Shown: positions 1 through 8,963, counted from the stretch's first letter. The stretch: DNA of 19,357 nucleotides from Flavobacteriales bacterium (GCA_027033875.1 JALVKK010000324.1:1-19357); one strand, 5' to 3'. The notes: generated from the sequence alone by a model not told the origin. Program-made: numbers and translations.

Positions 1-2
1 AT

Positions 3-1133
3 ATCAAAGGACAAGAAAAAATCGCATATTATAATCAAGGAAATGTCCGTTGGTTAGGCGGTTTCGGTCAAGTGGAATACAAAACGGATGTTTTCTCTGC
101 TTTTGTGCAAGGAGGTTTCTCTAACCAACAATTCCAACGAATAGATTACTTTAATTTGCCTCGTGACGTGGATGCCGATGGTAAAGATGAACCTCAAAAA
201 TCTGACTGGATTAGCTTAAACGGTGGCAATATTAAAGGAGGTGTTAACTATAATATTAATGAACATCACAATGTTTTTGTAAATGCCGGATATTACAGCA
301 AACAACCTTTGTTCCGTGCCGTTTTTCCTCATTACTCTGATAACAAAGTAGCAGAAGATTTGAAAAATGAAAAAGTTACTGCAGCAGAAGTTGGTTATGG
401 TTTTAAAAATGAACATTGGCATGTTAATATTAATGGCTATTATACTATTTGGGATGATAAATTTCAATTTGCAACAGGTTACGCTGAACTTCCCCCGGGT
501 AGTCATCATTATGAAAAAGTTACCGGTAGATTATATGGTGTTCAAGAAATTCATAAAGGTGTTGAAGTTGAATCAAGAGCAAAATACGGTCCTGTTAAAT
601 TATTCGGAATGGTATCTGTCGGTGATTGGGTTTATGGAAAAAACATCGACAATGTAGATTTTTATAATGCTTATGATGATACAGATTTCAAATTTACTCA
701 AGATCACATCTATTTAAAAGGAGTTAAAGTTGGAGACGCAGCTCAATTTACTTCTCGTTTAGGCATCAATGTTAATCTTGTTAAAGGTTTATATTTTGAC
801 TTGAATCAATTCTATGCCGATAATTTATATTCAAAATTTGATGCCTATTATTTCAAAGATGAAGAAAATGACGGGGTACTTAAATTACCTGCGTATAGTT
901 TAACAGATGCTAGTATCACTTACAAATTTCCTATTAAAAAAGTAGGTAAAATTACTACCAGATTTAGTATTAATAATTTATTTGATAAACATTATATTTC
1001 AGAATCAGACACTAATATTCACCCTGAAGATTATGAAGCTAACGGAACTTTTTACAATGGCATTGATACTGCCAACCGTGTATTCTTCGGTTGGGGACGT
1101 TCTTGGAACTTTAGTGTCAAATTAAAATTTTAA
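3..1133 (+). CDS. TonB-dependent receptor, C-terminal part (5' end outside window)
   Basis: The frame is open from the left edge to the TAA at 1131-1133, giving about 376 residues of an outer-membrane beta-barrel. A GTG at 72 is not the real start: codons upstream of it stay open and align with the paralogue that follows (both read YNQ...WLG.FGQ). The match to the C-terminal part of the receptor at 1285-3981 is dense and in order: QRIDYFNLP, GGNIK.G, YSKQPL, EIHKGVE, GVKVGDAAQ, LKLPAYSL and TANRVFFGWGR near the end. No plug domain is present because the 5' part lies outside the window. The substrate is unknown and no SusD gene is adjacent. A terminator follows within 60 bases, so this receptor is transcribed separately from its paralogue. 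Confidence 0.92.
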   Translation: MKGQEKIAYYNQGNVRWLGGFGQVEYKTDVFSAFVQGGFSNQQFQRIDYFNLPRDVDADGKDEPQKSDWISLNGGNIKGGVNYNINEHHNVFVNAGYYSKQPLFRAVFPHYSDNKVAEDLKNEKVTAAEVGYGFKNEHWHVNINGYYTIWDDKFQFATGYAELPPGSHHYEKVTGRLYGVQEIHKGVEVESRAKYGPVKLFGMVSVGDWVYGKNIDNVDFYNAYDDTDFKFTQDHIYLKGVKVGDAAQFTSRLGINVNLVKGLYFDLNQFYADNLYSKFDAYYFKDEENDGVLKLPAYSLTDASITYKFPIKKVGKITTRFSINNLFDKHYISESDTNIHPEDYEANGTFYNGIDTANRVFFGWGRSWNFSVKLKF

Positions 1134-1163
1134 ACTTCTTTTTATAGAAGACATATTTTTAAC

Positions 1164-1191
1164 AAAAGCCCTGCACTCGCGGGGCTTTTTT
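1164..1191 (+). terminator. Rho-independent terminator of the first receptor gene
   Basis: AAAAGCCC (1164-1171) pairs with GGGCTTTT (1182-1189). Three more inner pairs (T-G, G-C, C-G) close a four-base loop, ACTC. The 3' arm runs into a six-T tract. It lies 31 bases after the stop codon. Confidence 0.9.
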
Positions 1192-1250
1192 AATATTCTG
1201 ATAGGTGTTTTTTTAACATTTTATTTATAGCAATACATTAATAGCTTCTG

Positions 1251-1258
1251 TATTTTTG
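1251..1258 (+). promoter_or_regulatory. Bacteroidota -7 promoter box (TATTTTTG) for the second receptor
   Basis: TATTTTTG matches the Bacteroidota sigma-A -7 consensus TAnnTTTG exactly and lies 26 bases before the ATG at 1285. I see no clear TTTG -33 box. The leader is A-rich and has no Shine-Dalgarno site, as is usual in the phylum. Confidence 0.55.
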
Positions 1259-1284
1259 CATGGCAAAACACAAATAAAACAAAC

Positions 1285-3981
1285 ATGAGAATTTATAGCT
1301 TATTTCTATTGTTAATAAGTATAATGTTTACCGGAATTTCTACCGGACAAACTGTCGTAAAAGGCGCTGTTTACAAAATTGATACCAGTAAACCCATAAG
1401 AGATGTGCAGATTATTGTGTCAAAAAGTAATCTTAAAACCTATACAAATACCGATGGCATGTTCATCATAAAATTACCGCAAGGCAGTTTTGTGATACAT
1501 CTTGAAAAAGAAAATTACCTACCCAAAGATATCAGTATTACAACCGGTATCAAAAAAAGTATGGATATAGGCATTATATATCTCGACCCCAAACCGGAAC
1601 AGCTCAACCCTATCATTCTTTCCAATATCACTGATTTTATCACTGACAATAAAAACCCCGTAGCCGCTACGACACTCAAAAAAATAGACATCATAGATGA
1701 GGCAACCGATAAAGATTTACCGGAAATACTGAATCAAGCGCCGTCGGTTTATGCGACCAAATCCGGTGGGGGTATTGGTGACAGCCGTATTAATATTCGC
1801 GGCTTTAGTCAGCGCAATATTGCCGTATTAATTAACGGCGTGCCGGTCAATGATATGCAAACCGGTTGGGTGTATTGGAGCAACTGGCTCAACCTGCCGC
1901 AAATCAGCAATACGGCACAATTGCAACCCGGCATGGGGGCATCTAAATTGGCTATTCCGTCTGTTGGTGGCACCATTAATATCTTAACCCAATCGGCAGC
2001 CAAGCAAAAAGGTGGAGAAGTAGATTACAGTTTTACCAATTACGGCTTACATAAAATAACTGCTGCTTACAACACGGGTATTCTATCAAACGGCTTATCC
2101 GCTTCTATGCAGATAGGACGCATTAAAGGCAAGGGCTATGTCGATATGACCGGTGTGGACGGCTATACCTATTATTTTAATTTGGGCTATATGAGTCCGA
2201 ACCAAAAACACCAAATCATGTTTAATGTCATCGGGGGTCCGCAAGAACATTATCAAAGAAATTATGCGCCAAAGTTAGCGGATTATTTGCATTATAGTTC
2301 CGGTTCAAGCCCCAATATCAAATACAACAGCGAGTGGGGTTATTTAAACGGGAAGCCCTATTCATGGTCTAAAAATTATTTTCACAAACCCATCATGTCC
2401 TTAAACTGGGATTGGTTTCTCAACGACCGATTGCAATTAAGTAGCGTCATATATGGTATGTTTGGTCGTGGGGGTGGCACCGGTGCCATTGGGGCAATCA
2501 ATTACCACTATCCCAATGATCCGGTTTATACGAACATGAGCGGTCAAGTCCGCTTTGATGATATTTACAATTGGAATCAAGGTGGTCATGAGCCGGACTT
2601 TGGACCTGATAGAACGCCGGATACTAACGACAAATACATCAACAAAATAGATAATGGTATGACACGCTATGCCTTTATGAACAATCATGCTTGGTATGGC
2701 GGTCTATTTAACTTAAAATATACTTATAACCAAGCCCTTTCAGCTTCTATAGGTTTGGATTTACGAACGACTTATGGCAAAAACACTTTGACGGTCAATG
2801 ATGTATTAGGGGCTGACGGCTATTTAGATAATTCTGATGTCAATCGGCCGAACCGGTTAATCGAACCCGAAGGTTTTGTACCTGCAACTTATGATTGGAA
2901 TCCTTTTAAGAGCATAGACCCGTTGCAAAAAATCGTGTTTTATAATCAAGCAAATATCAATTGGTTGGGTGTTTTCGGACAAATCAATTATCAACATAAA
3001 CAATGGCACAGCTTTTTGCAAGCAGCCCTTTCCCATCAGGGCTTTCAACGCATCGATTATTTTAATTTACCCGAAGGACAACAAAAATCCAAACGGGTAT
3101 ATATTCCGGGCGGAAACATCAAGACAGGCTTGGGTTATAGTTTTGCAAAACAGCATTATGTTTTCCTAAACGGCGGTTATTTTAGCAAGCAACCGTTATA
3201 CAATGCCGTTTTTCCGAATTGGGGCAGCAATCAGGTAGCTGATGATTTGAAAAACGAACAAATTTATGCCATGGAAGCCGGTTATATTTATCAAAATGAA
3301 CATTGGTATTCAAAAGTGAATGTTTATTATACCATTTGGAAAGACCGCTACGAAACGCTCAGCGATTATATCAACAACCAACAGGTGAGCGGAACGCTAA
3401 AAAATATACAAGAAATACACAAAGGCGTGGAATGGGTTAACCGATTGAAATATAACCGGTTGTCTATTTATCAAATGCTTTCCATAGGTGATTGGTCTTA
3501 TAAAGGCAATGTCAATAAGGTGCCGCTTTATAACTTTCAACAACAACAAGTGGCGGTTAAGAACTATTATTTAGACGGCGTAAAAGTCGGTGATGCAGCG
3601 CAGGTTTCTGCCGCTATCAAAATAGCTTATCGTTGGAACCGGCATTTGAGATTTTATCTGTTACAACAGTATTTTGATAAATTGTATGCCAAAATTGATG
3701 TCGGCAGTTTTTCAGATCCTCAGCATCAAGGCTCCTTAAAATTACCGGCATATAGCTTGGTCAATGCGGGTATCAATTACCGGTTTAAGATTAATACATT
3801 AGGTAAAATCAATCTGGCATTTAATATTGAAAACTTATTCGACAAAACCTATATTTCAGAATCCGCCACCAATATTTTTCCGCAATCCGGCAGCAGTTTA
3901 TGGCATGGAGTAGATACGGCAAACCGCGTTTTTTTCGGTTGGGGCAGAACATATAGTATTGCCGTGCATATCAAAATATAA
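1285..3981 (+). CDS. TonB-dependent receptor with carboxypeptidase-like N-terminal domain
   Basis: This 898-residue outer-membrane receptor would import a ligand using energy from TonB-ExbBD. Residues 1-21 look like a signal peptide. Residues about 23-105 resemble the carboxypeptidase-regulatory-like (CarboxypepD_reg) domain common on Bacteroidota receptors. Residues about 126-235 are the plug, with the typical RINIRGFSQRN (168-178), VLINGVPVNDM (181-191) and VGGTINILT (227-235) segments. The rest is a beta-barrel rich in aromatic residues. It is a clear paralogue of the gene ending at 1133, but its codons are visibly more GC-rich (many GCC, CCG, ACC, CGC). No SusD-like lipoprotein or glycan enzyme follows, so a polysaccharide utilisation locus is not supported. 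I cannot tell the ligand (iron chelate, vitamin, peptide or other). Confidence 0.95.
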   Translation: MRIYSLFLLLISIMFTGISTGQTVVKGAVYKIDTSKPIRDVQIIVSKSNLKTYTNTDGMFIIKLPQGSFVIHLEKENYLPKDISITTGIKKSMDIGIIYLDPKPEQLNPIILSNITDFITDNKNPVAATTLKKIDIIDEATDKDLPEILNQAPSVYATKSGGGIGDSRINIRGFSQRNIAVLINGVPVNDMQTGWVYWSNWLNLPQISNTAQLQPGMGASKLAIPSVGGTINILTQSAAKQKGGEVDYSFTNYGLHKITAAYNTGILSNGLSASMQIGRIKGKGYVDMTGVDGYTYYFNLGYMSPNQKHQIMFNVIGGPQEHYQRNYAPKLADYLHYSSGSSPNIKYNSEWGYLNGKPYSWSKNYFHKPIMSLNWDWFLNDRLQLSSVIYGMFGRGGGTGAIGAINYHYPNDPVYTNMSGQVRFDDIYNWNQGGHEPDFGPDRTPDTNDKYINKIDNGMTRYAFMNNHAWYGGLFNLKYTYNQALSASIGLDLRTTYGKNTLTVNDVLGADGYLDNSDVNRPNRLIEPEGFVPATYDWNPFKSIDPLQKIVFYNQANINWLGVFGQINYQHKQWHSFLQAALSHQGFQRIDYFNLPEGQQKSKRVYIPGGNIKTGLGYSFAKQHYVFLNGGYFSKQPLYNAVFPNWGSNQVADDLKNEQIYAMEAGYIYQNEHWYSKVNVYYTIWKDRYETLSDYINNQQVSGTLKNIQEIHKGVEWVNRLKYNRLSIYQMLSIGDWSYKGNVNKVPLYNFQQQQVAVKNYYLDGVKVGDAAQVSAAIKIAYRWNRHLRFYLLQQYFDKLYAKIDVGSFSDPQHQGSLKLPAYSLVNAGINYRFKINTLGKINLAFNIENLFDKTYISESATNIFPQSGSSLWHGVDTANRVFFGWGRTYSIAVHIKI

Positions 3982-4037
3982 TCGGCTATTACAATATAAA
4001 TCAAATGCGTAAAAGACGACAGAATCAGAAAAAAACA

Positions 4038-4066
4038 TTGTTAAAAAAAGAATTGTCGTAAATTTA
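4038..4066 (+). promoter_or_regulatory. Probable promoter of the PorT-like gene
   Basis: TTG at 4038-4040 and TAAATTTA at 4059-4066 are 18 bases apart. This is close to the Bacteroidota TTTG / TAnnTTTG arrangement, with one mismatch in the -7 box. The ATG is at 4089. A six-base inverted repeat (ACGACA 4016-4021, TGTCGT 4054-4059) spans the -33 region; it may be chance. Confidence 0.35.
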
Positions 4067-4088
4067 CAGCCAAAATTATTTCAAACTG

Positions 4089-4790
4089 ATGAAACAGTTA
4101 CTTTTCAATTTATTGTTATATTTTACAATTGCAGGCTTTGCCCAACAAAACATGCCGGTTGATTCATTATACAAGCCCGATTCGCACTATCTCGAAGATC
4201 AATTATATTTTGGGATTTCATATATCGTATTGAAAAATTTGCCGGACGATATGAAACAAAACGGATTTTCCAATCGTATCAAATTCGGATTTATCAGAGA
4301 TATACCGCTGAACGAAGGTCGTAATCTCGGTATTGGTTTGGGACTGGGTTTGTCGTGGGATACGTATTTTCAAAATTTAAGAGTTCAAGTCGATGAACAA
4401 ACAGGTGAGATTTCATATACCATTTTGAATAATGTCAGCTACAAAAGCAATTCGTTTTCTATAAACAAAATTGATATTCCTTTTGAGCTGCGTTGGCGAG
4501 GCAGTACGCCCGATATATATAAATTTTGGCGATTATACGCCGGCATAACAACCTCATATGTATATAAAACAAAAGCCAATTATGTTACAAAACAAGTTGA
4601 TATTACTTACAAAGACATTAAAATAATTCGTAAATGGCAATACGGTCTCAATATTTCTGCCGGATACGGCACTTGGAATTTTAACTTTTATTATGCATTA
4701 AATAATTTGATTGAAAACAACGTTATACTAGACGAAAAAACTATCGGTATCAAAATTATGACTTTTGGTTTTGTCTATTATTTTTTATGA
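4089..4790 (+). CDS. PorT-like outer-membrane beta-barrel protein
   Basis: This 233-residue protein has a signal peptide (residues 1 to about 18, ending GFAQQ) and then alternating amphipathic strands with many aromatic residues, as in an 8-10 strand outer-membrane barrel. The segment YLEDQLYFGISY (about 34-45), the GFIRDIPLNEGRN region and the GIGLGLGLSWDTYFQNL block resemble the PorT/outer-membrane beta-barrel family of flavobacteria. PorT itself is needed for type IX secretion in Porphyromonas. Several PorT-like paralogues exist per genome, so a type IX role is inference only. No other por/gld genes are in the window. It precedes the protease gene by 75 bases on the same strand, and I see no terminator between them. 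Confidence 0.7.
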   Translation: MKQLLFNLLLYFTIAGFAQQNMPVDSLYKPDSHYLEDQLYFGISYIVLKNLPDDMKQNGFSNRIKFGFIRDIPLNEGRNLGIGLGLGLSWDTYFQNLRVQVDEQTGEISYTILNNVSYKSNSFSINKIDIPFELRWRGSTPDIYKFWRLYAGITTSYVYKTKANYVTKQVDITYKDIKIIRKWQYGLNISAGYGTWNFNFYYALNNLIENNVILDEKTIGIKIMTFGFVYYFL

Positions 4791-4865
4791 TTAATAAGAG
4801 AGGATGAAGTCGCACGGCAAATAACCAAACACTTTCGGCATAGTTTTTTCACAAACCAATTTACA

Positions 4866-6971
4866 ATGAAAAAAATGATTAACTATATGAAAAAAAATTA
4901 TAAAATCTTACTTGTTATCCTTGCATTGGCAGGTGTTATTGTAGCATTTAGACAACATCAAACGGCGGATGACAAAGAGTCGGCGATTATAACAGGTATA
5001 AAAAGTATTATTGAATACGCACACTATCACCCGGCTACTGTAAATAATGATTTTTCAGAAAAAGTTTTTAAAGAATTTATTGACAATATTGATCCGTCTA
5101 AAAGATATTTATTACAAACCGATATTGATTTATTATCAGCCTATAAAGATTCTATAGACAATGAAATACGCGAAGGAAAAACGTATTTTTATAAAAAAGT
5201 TTACGATTTAATACAAAAACGACAATCAGAAACGCTTGATTATATCGATAAAATTCTCGACAAAGGTTTTAATTTTGATATAGACGAGACACTAAACATC
5301 GATTACAAAACCATAAAACCGGCCAAAACAAAAACCGAACTCAAAGACAGGTGGCGTAAGTATTTAAAATTCAACACTTTATCCCGTTTGTATGATAAGA
5401 TAAAAGAACAGGAACAAAAGCAAAAGAAAGACAGCACTTATAAACCGAAATCAAAAAAAGAATTGGAACAAGAAGCCTTAAAAGCGACAAAGAAATCCAT
5501 AAAAATTTATACCGATGCTTTAAAGGATATGGAAGAAATGGATTATTTTTCTATGTATGTAAATGCCATAGCCATGCAAAATGATCCCCATACCAATTAT
5601 TTTAGTCCGCAAGGCAAAGAACGTTTTGATATGGGTATGTCAGGTTCGTTTGAGGGGATAGGTGCGCGTTTGCAAAAAGACGGAGATTATGTCAAAATTG
5701 TAGAAATAATAGTGGGTGGTCCCGCTTGGAAAGACGGCAAACTCAAAGTAGGTGATCTTATACAAAAAGTGGGACAAGGAGATGACGAGCCGGTAGATAT
5801 TATGGGTATGCGTTTGTCAAAAGTCGTAAAATTAATAAAAGGGCCCAAGGCTACAGTCGTTAAATTGATTGTTAAGCGTGTGGACGGTAGTATTGAAACC
5901 ATTCCTATTACTCGTGACCGTGTTGAGCTGGAAGAAACTTTTGCCAAATCATTGTTGATAAAAGACAAAGATGAAATTTTCGGTTATATATATTTACCAA
6001 AATTTTATATCAATTTTAAAGACAAAGAACAACGTAGCGCCGCTTCCGACATCAAAAAAGAATTACTAAAACTGAAAGCGGAAAAAGTCGGTGGTATTGT
6101 GTTGGACCTACGCAATAACGGTGGTGGCTCGTTATCAACCGTTATAGATATTGCCGGATATTTTATCAGTAGAGGACCTGTTGTGCAAGTCCGCGACAAA
6201 AAGGATAAAGTAGATGTCTTGAAAGACGAAGATAAAAACACGGTTTATAACGGCAAAGTGGTGGTATTAATCAACGAATTGTCCGCATCGGCATCCGAAA
6301 TTTTGGCTGCTGCTCTGCAAGATTACAATCGGGCTATCATAATAGGCAGTACATCTTACGGCAAAGGAACCGTTCAAAATTTAATCAGTTTAAACAGAAT
6401 TATGGGTAATGATTACGGCGATTTGGGTGCATTGAAATGGACCACCAAAAAGTTTTATCGTATAACAGGCGAATCAACTCAACGCAAAGGAGTTACTCCG
6501 GATATTATGATTCCGGATACTTATATGTATTTGGATGTACGTGAAAAAGACGAACCAACGGCTTTGCCTTGGGATAAAATTGATAAAGCCCGTTACAAAA
6601 CTTATGATATAGTACACAAATCGCAAATTATAGAGCTTGAACAACAACGGATAGATACGACGGCATTGTTTCGACACATAAAAGAAAAAGCTCGCTGGAT
6701 AGCCGATAATAAAAAGGATAACACCATCTATTTGAAACTTGATAATTATATAGACGACATCAAAAAAGATGAAGCAATCAGCAAAAAATTTGATAGTTTG
6801 ACCAAGTTTGAATCCGGTTTTGAGATTCGGTCTTTGTCGGTTGATTTGAAAGCTAAAGAAAAAGATACGATTTTTAAAGCCAAGCGAGAAAAATGGATAA
6901 AAGCCATAAAAAAAGATCCTTATATCAGTGAAGCGGTCAAAGTATTGGAAAAAGAAAAAGCCACAAAGTGA
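4866..6971 (+). CDS. prc: Carboxy-terminal processing (tail-specific) protease, S41A family
   Basis: This 701-residue periplasmic serine protease cleaves proteins from disordered C-termini, as does E. coli Prc (682 residues). Residues 11-28 form one hydrophobic segment, a signal peptide or membrane anchor. Residues about 40-240 match the N-terminal helical region of the long Prc type. A PDZ domain lies at about 258-345 (SGSFEGIGARL, GGPAWKDGKLKVGDLI, KLIKGP). The S41 core includes IVLDLRNNGGGSL (411-423). The catalytic Ser475 sits in LSASASEIL (472-480) and the general base Lys500 in SYGKGTVQ. Asp486 also aligns with E. coli, at +11 from the Ser. The C-terminal 150 residues are Lys-rich and helical, like the family's C-terminal domain. 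Met8 is an alternative start. The gene is 12 bases upstream of nadD, so co-transcription is likely. Confidence 0.95.
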   Translation: MKKMINYMKKNYKILLVILALAGVIVAFRQHQTADDKESAIITGIKSIIEYAHYHPATVNNDFSEKVFKEFIDNIDPSKRYLLQTDIDLLSAYKDSIDNEIREGKTYFYKKVYDLIQKRQSETLDYIDKILDKGFNFDIDETLNIDYKTIKPAKTKTELKDRWRKYLKFNTLSRLYDKIKEQEQKQKKDSTYKPKSKKELEQEALKATKKSIKIYTDALKDMEEMDYFSMYVNAIAMQNDPHTNYFSPQGKERFDMGMSGSFEGIGARLQKDGDYVKIVEIIVGGPAWKDGKLKVGDLIQKVGQGDDEPVDIMGMRLSKVVKLIKGPKATVVKLIVKRVDGSIETIPITRDRVELEETFAKSLLIKDKDEIFGYIYLPKFYINFKDKEQRSAASDIKKELLKLKAEKVGGIVLDLRNNGGGSLSTVIDIAGYFISRGPVVQVRDKKDKVDVLKDEDKNTVYNGKVVVLINELSASASEILAAALQDYNRAIIIGSTSYGKGTVQNLISLNRIMGNDYGDLGALKWTTKKFYRITGESTQRKGVTPDIMIPDTYMYLDVREKDEPTALPWDKIDKARYKTYDIVHKSQIIELEQQRIDTTALFRHIKEKARWIADNKKDNTIYLKLDNYIDDIKKDEAISKKFDSLTKFESGFEIRSLSVDLKAKEKDTIFKAKREKWIKAIKKDPYISEAVKVLEKEKATK

Positions 6972-6983
6972 AAAGCAAAATAA

Positions 6984-7565
6984 ATGCAAAAAACCGGTTT
7001 ATTTTTCGGTAGTTTTAATCCCGTACATATCGGGCATTTGATCATTGCCAATCATATCGTAGAACATACTGATATAGATGAAGTTTGGTTTGTCGTTACG
7101 CCACATAATCCGCATAAAAAGAAAACCTCGTTGCTCAGTGATTTTCAACGATTGACCATGGTACGTCTGGCAACTGAAAATTACCGGAAAATGAAAGCCT
7201 CAAATATCGAATTTGATTTGCCGCAACCTAACTACACTATCAATACGTTAAGTGTTTTGCAAGAAATATATCCGGATAAACAATTTGTGTTGTTAATGGG
7301 CGAAGATAATTTGGCAAGTTTACCGAAATGGAAAAATTACGAAGCCATATTGACCTATTACAAAATATACGTATATCCGCGTATCCATCAAAAAACGATA
7401 CCTGATTTTATAAAAAAACACCCGGCGATAAATCATATAAAAGCTCCAATTATCGAATTATCTGCAACTCAAATCAGAACAGACATTAAGAATAGGAAAA
7501 ACGTTAGACCTATGTTGTCGCCGGAGGTATATAAATATTTGGACGAAATGAATTTTTATAAATAA
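6984..7565 (+). CDS. nadD: Nicotinate-nucleotide adenylyltransferase
   Basis: This 193-residue cytoplasmic enzyme transfers AMP from ATP to nicotinate mononucleotide, making deamido-NAD in NAD biosynthesis. The N-terminal nucleotidyltransferase motif GSFNPVHIGH (9-18) contains the HxGH signature. MGEDNL (105-110) is the conserved GxDN-type substrate loop. SATQIR (160-165) is the C-terminal SxTxIR motif that contacts ATP phosphates. The length is normal for the family. It starts 12 bases after the protease stop and is probably translated from the same message. Confidence 0.96.
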   Translation: MQKTGLFFGSFNPVHIGHLIIANHIVEHTDIDEVWFVVTPHNPHKKKTSLLSDFQRLTMVRLATENYRKMKASNIEFDLPQPNYTINTLSVLQEIYPDKQFVLLMGEDNLASLPKWKNYEAILTYYKIYVYPRIHQKTIPDFIKKHPAINHIKAPIIELSATQIRTDIKNRKNVRPMLSPEVYKYLDEMNFYK

Positions 7566-7620
7566 TTTTTGTATATTCGTTACATTATTTGAGTGAGATA
7601 AATTAACTGATAAAACAAGC

Positions 7621-8340
7621 ATGAGTTTAGTAGAATTAAAAGTAGATCGTATTCAGTACAGTGAGACCCAAACGGGAGCTTATGTTTTGTTTTTAAAGGA
7701 GCCTGTTACGGATAAAAAGTTACCGATTGTTATCGGTGGGATGGAAGCGCATTCCATTACTATCGGATTGGAAAAAGATATCGTTCCGCAACGTCCTTTG
7801 ACACACGATTTGATGAAGAGTTTAATGTTGTCTTATGACGTAAAACTGAAAAAAGTCATTATCAACAAATTTGATCAAGGCATCTTTTACGCCATGTTAG
7901 TAACTGAAAAGGAAGGTATTGAAAGAGCCATTGATTCCCGTACATCAGATGCCGTTGCACTTGCTGTTCGTTTTGATGCACCTATATTTTGTGAAAGCGA
8001 AATATTGGAAGAAGCCGGCATTTTTCTCCCCGGTGATTCTGCTCGTCAACAACAAAAACAAGAAATCGAACAACAAATGTCCGAAGATTTGGAAAAAATC
8101 TTAAAGGAAATCGATGAAATACTCGAGCCGGCATTAAATTTTGATGAAAATATTAAAGATGATGAAACATCGGAATTAAGTGAATTGGAAAAACTTACAA
8201 TAGAATTGTTTAAAAAAAGAAAAGTGAATTATTCTAAAAAAGAAATTGAAAATATGTTGCAAAAAGCCATTGAAGAGGAATTGTATGAACGCGCCGGAAT
8301 GCTCAAACGATTTTTAGAACTTGCATTTAATAAAAAATAA
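7621..8340 (+). CDS. DUF151 bifunctional nuclease-type protein with C-terminal UVR motif
   Basis: This is a 239-residue cytoplasmic protein. Residues about 5-135 form the DUF151 (bifunctional nuclease, BFN) domain, with LPIVIGGMEAHSI (34-46) and the characteristic IDSRTSDAVALAVRF (104-118). A charged, partly coiled linker (140-190) leads to a UvrB/UvrC-type motif at about 214-235 (KAIEEELYERAGMLKRFLEL). The two-domain arrangement is common in Bacteroidota and Chlorobi. DUF151 proteins have been reported to have DNase and RNase activity in plants, but the role in bacteria is not settled. The UVR motif suggests a protein-protein or DNA-repair contact (inference). The gene follows nadD by 55 bases and ends at a bidirectional terminator. 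Confidence 0.9.
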   Translation: MSLVELKVDRIQYSETQTGAYVLFLKEPVTDKKLPIVIGGMEAHSITIGLEKDIVPQRPLTHDLMKSLMLSYDVKLKKVIINKFDQGIFYAMLVTEKEGIERAIDSRTSDAVALAVRFDAPIFCESEILEEAGIFLPGDSARQQQKQEIEQQMSEDLEKILKEIDEILEPALNFDENIKDDETSELSELEKLTIELFKKRKVNYSKKEIENMLQKAIEEELYERAGMLKRFLELAFNKK

Positions 8341-8401
8341 ACACATTATTACGGTAAATATTTGAATATAAAGAATTAATATTTGCTTTTAAACAATAAA
8401 C

Positions 8402-8424
8402 AAAGCCCGAAACAGTCGGGCTTT
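8402..8424. terminator. Bidirectional hairpin terminator between convergent genes
   Basis: AAAGCCCGA (8402-8410) and TCGGGCTTT (8416-8424) form a perfect nine-pair stem with a five-base loop. T-rich sequence on both sides suits the DUF151 gene on the plus strand and the small secreted protein on the minus strand. Confidence 0.85.
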
Positions 8425-8480
8425 ATTTATAAATATTATATGTTTTTGATTTTCTATTACTTGGTCGGTTTCCGGACAAG

Positions 8481-8840
8481 TTATTTGTAAAACTTTGAAA
8501 GAAAAGAATCATATTTGTCTCCCAGAATACCTTTCATAAACGTTTGATATCCCGAACCTTTTTCAGCTTCTTTTTCAACTTCTTTTATGACTTCTTTTAA
8601 GGTTTTACCATCGGTTTGTCCTCTGTTTTCAGCCAAAACAATTCTTTTTTGAATGGCATGAGCTTTATAAAGATTTTGCTTGAAAACTTTATCAGCTGTT
8701 GCTTGATCCAAATTTAAAGCGGATTGAATCATTTCCGTTTGTTTTTTTGCGTAATCATTTACATTAAATTGTTGCGACATTTTTTGACTGTATCCGGTTA
8801 TCGCAATAAAAAGTATGGCTATGCTTAAAATTTTTTTCAT
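8481..8840 (-). CDS. Small secreted helical protein of unknown function
   Basis: I place the start at the ATG whose complement is at 8838-8840, giving 119 residues. The frame continues upstream to 8900, but the start MKKILSIAILFIAITGYSQ is a standard signal peptide, and the extra 20 residues would cover the promoter. The mature part is polar and Lys/Glu/Gln-rich, and is predicted mostly helical (QTEMIQSALNLDQATADKVF, KTLKEVIKEVEKEAEKGSG), ending LGDKYDSFLSKFYK. It has no cysteines or metal motif. In size, periplasmic location and helical character it recalls small flavobacterial exported proteins of the LTxxQ/Spy-like sort, but I do not recognise a family. It is divergent from the EF-hand lipoprotein gene. 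Confidence 0.8.
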   Translation of the reverse strand: MKKILSIAILFIAITGYSQKMSQQFNVNDYAKKQTEMIQSALNLDQATADKVFKQNLYKAHAIQKRIVLAENRGQTDGKTLKEVIKEVEKEAEKGSGYQTFMKGILGDKYDSFLSKFYK

Positions 8841-8869
8841 GATTTTATTTTTTATAAACTTTATTCGTG

Positions 8870-8901
8870 CAATTTTAAGAAAAAAATTTAACATACACAA
8901 A
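8870..8901 (-). promoter_or_regulatory. Promoter of the small secreted protein gene
   Basis: On the minus strand, TTTG (8901-8898) and TAAAATTG (8877-8870) are 20 bases apart. This is the Bacteroidota -33/-7 arrangement with one mismatch in the -7 box. It supports the short start at 8840. Confidence 0.5.
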
Positions 8902-8963
8902 CAAAATAAAGACTTCTAGCCCTTTATGTTTTGATTTGACGAAAAAATAATAAGTGCAGATAT

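Noticed and set aside
1285..4790. A SusC/SusD polysaccharide utilisation locus.
   Set aside because: The receptors are followed by a PorT-like barrel and housekeeping genes. No SusD lipoprotein, glycoside hydrolase or sensor is present.
6474..6989. A 171-residue open frame on the minus strand opposite the end of the protease gene.
   Set aside because: It is Phe-rich, as expected from the complement of Lys-rich codons. The plus-strand protease and nadD are unambiguous.
8841..8900. A longer N-terminus for the small secreted protein starting at 8900.
   Set aside because: The extension precedes a standard signal peptide and covers the probable promoter, so the start at 8840 is preferred.
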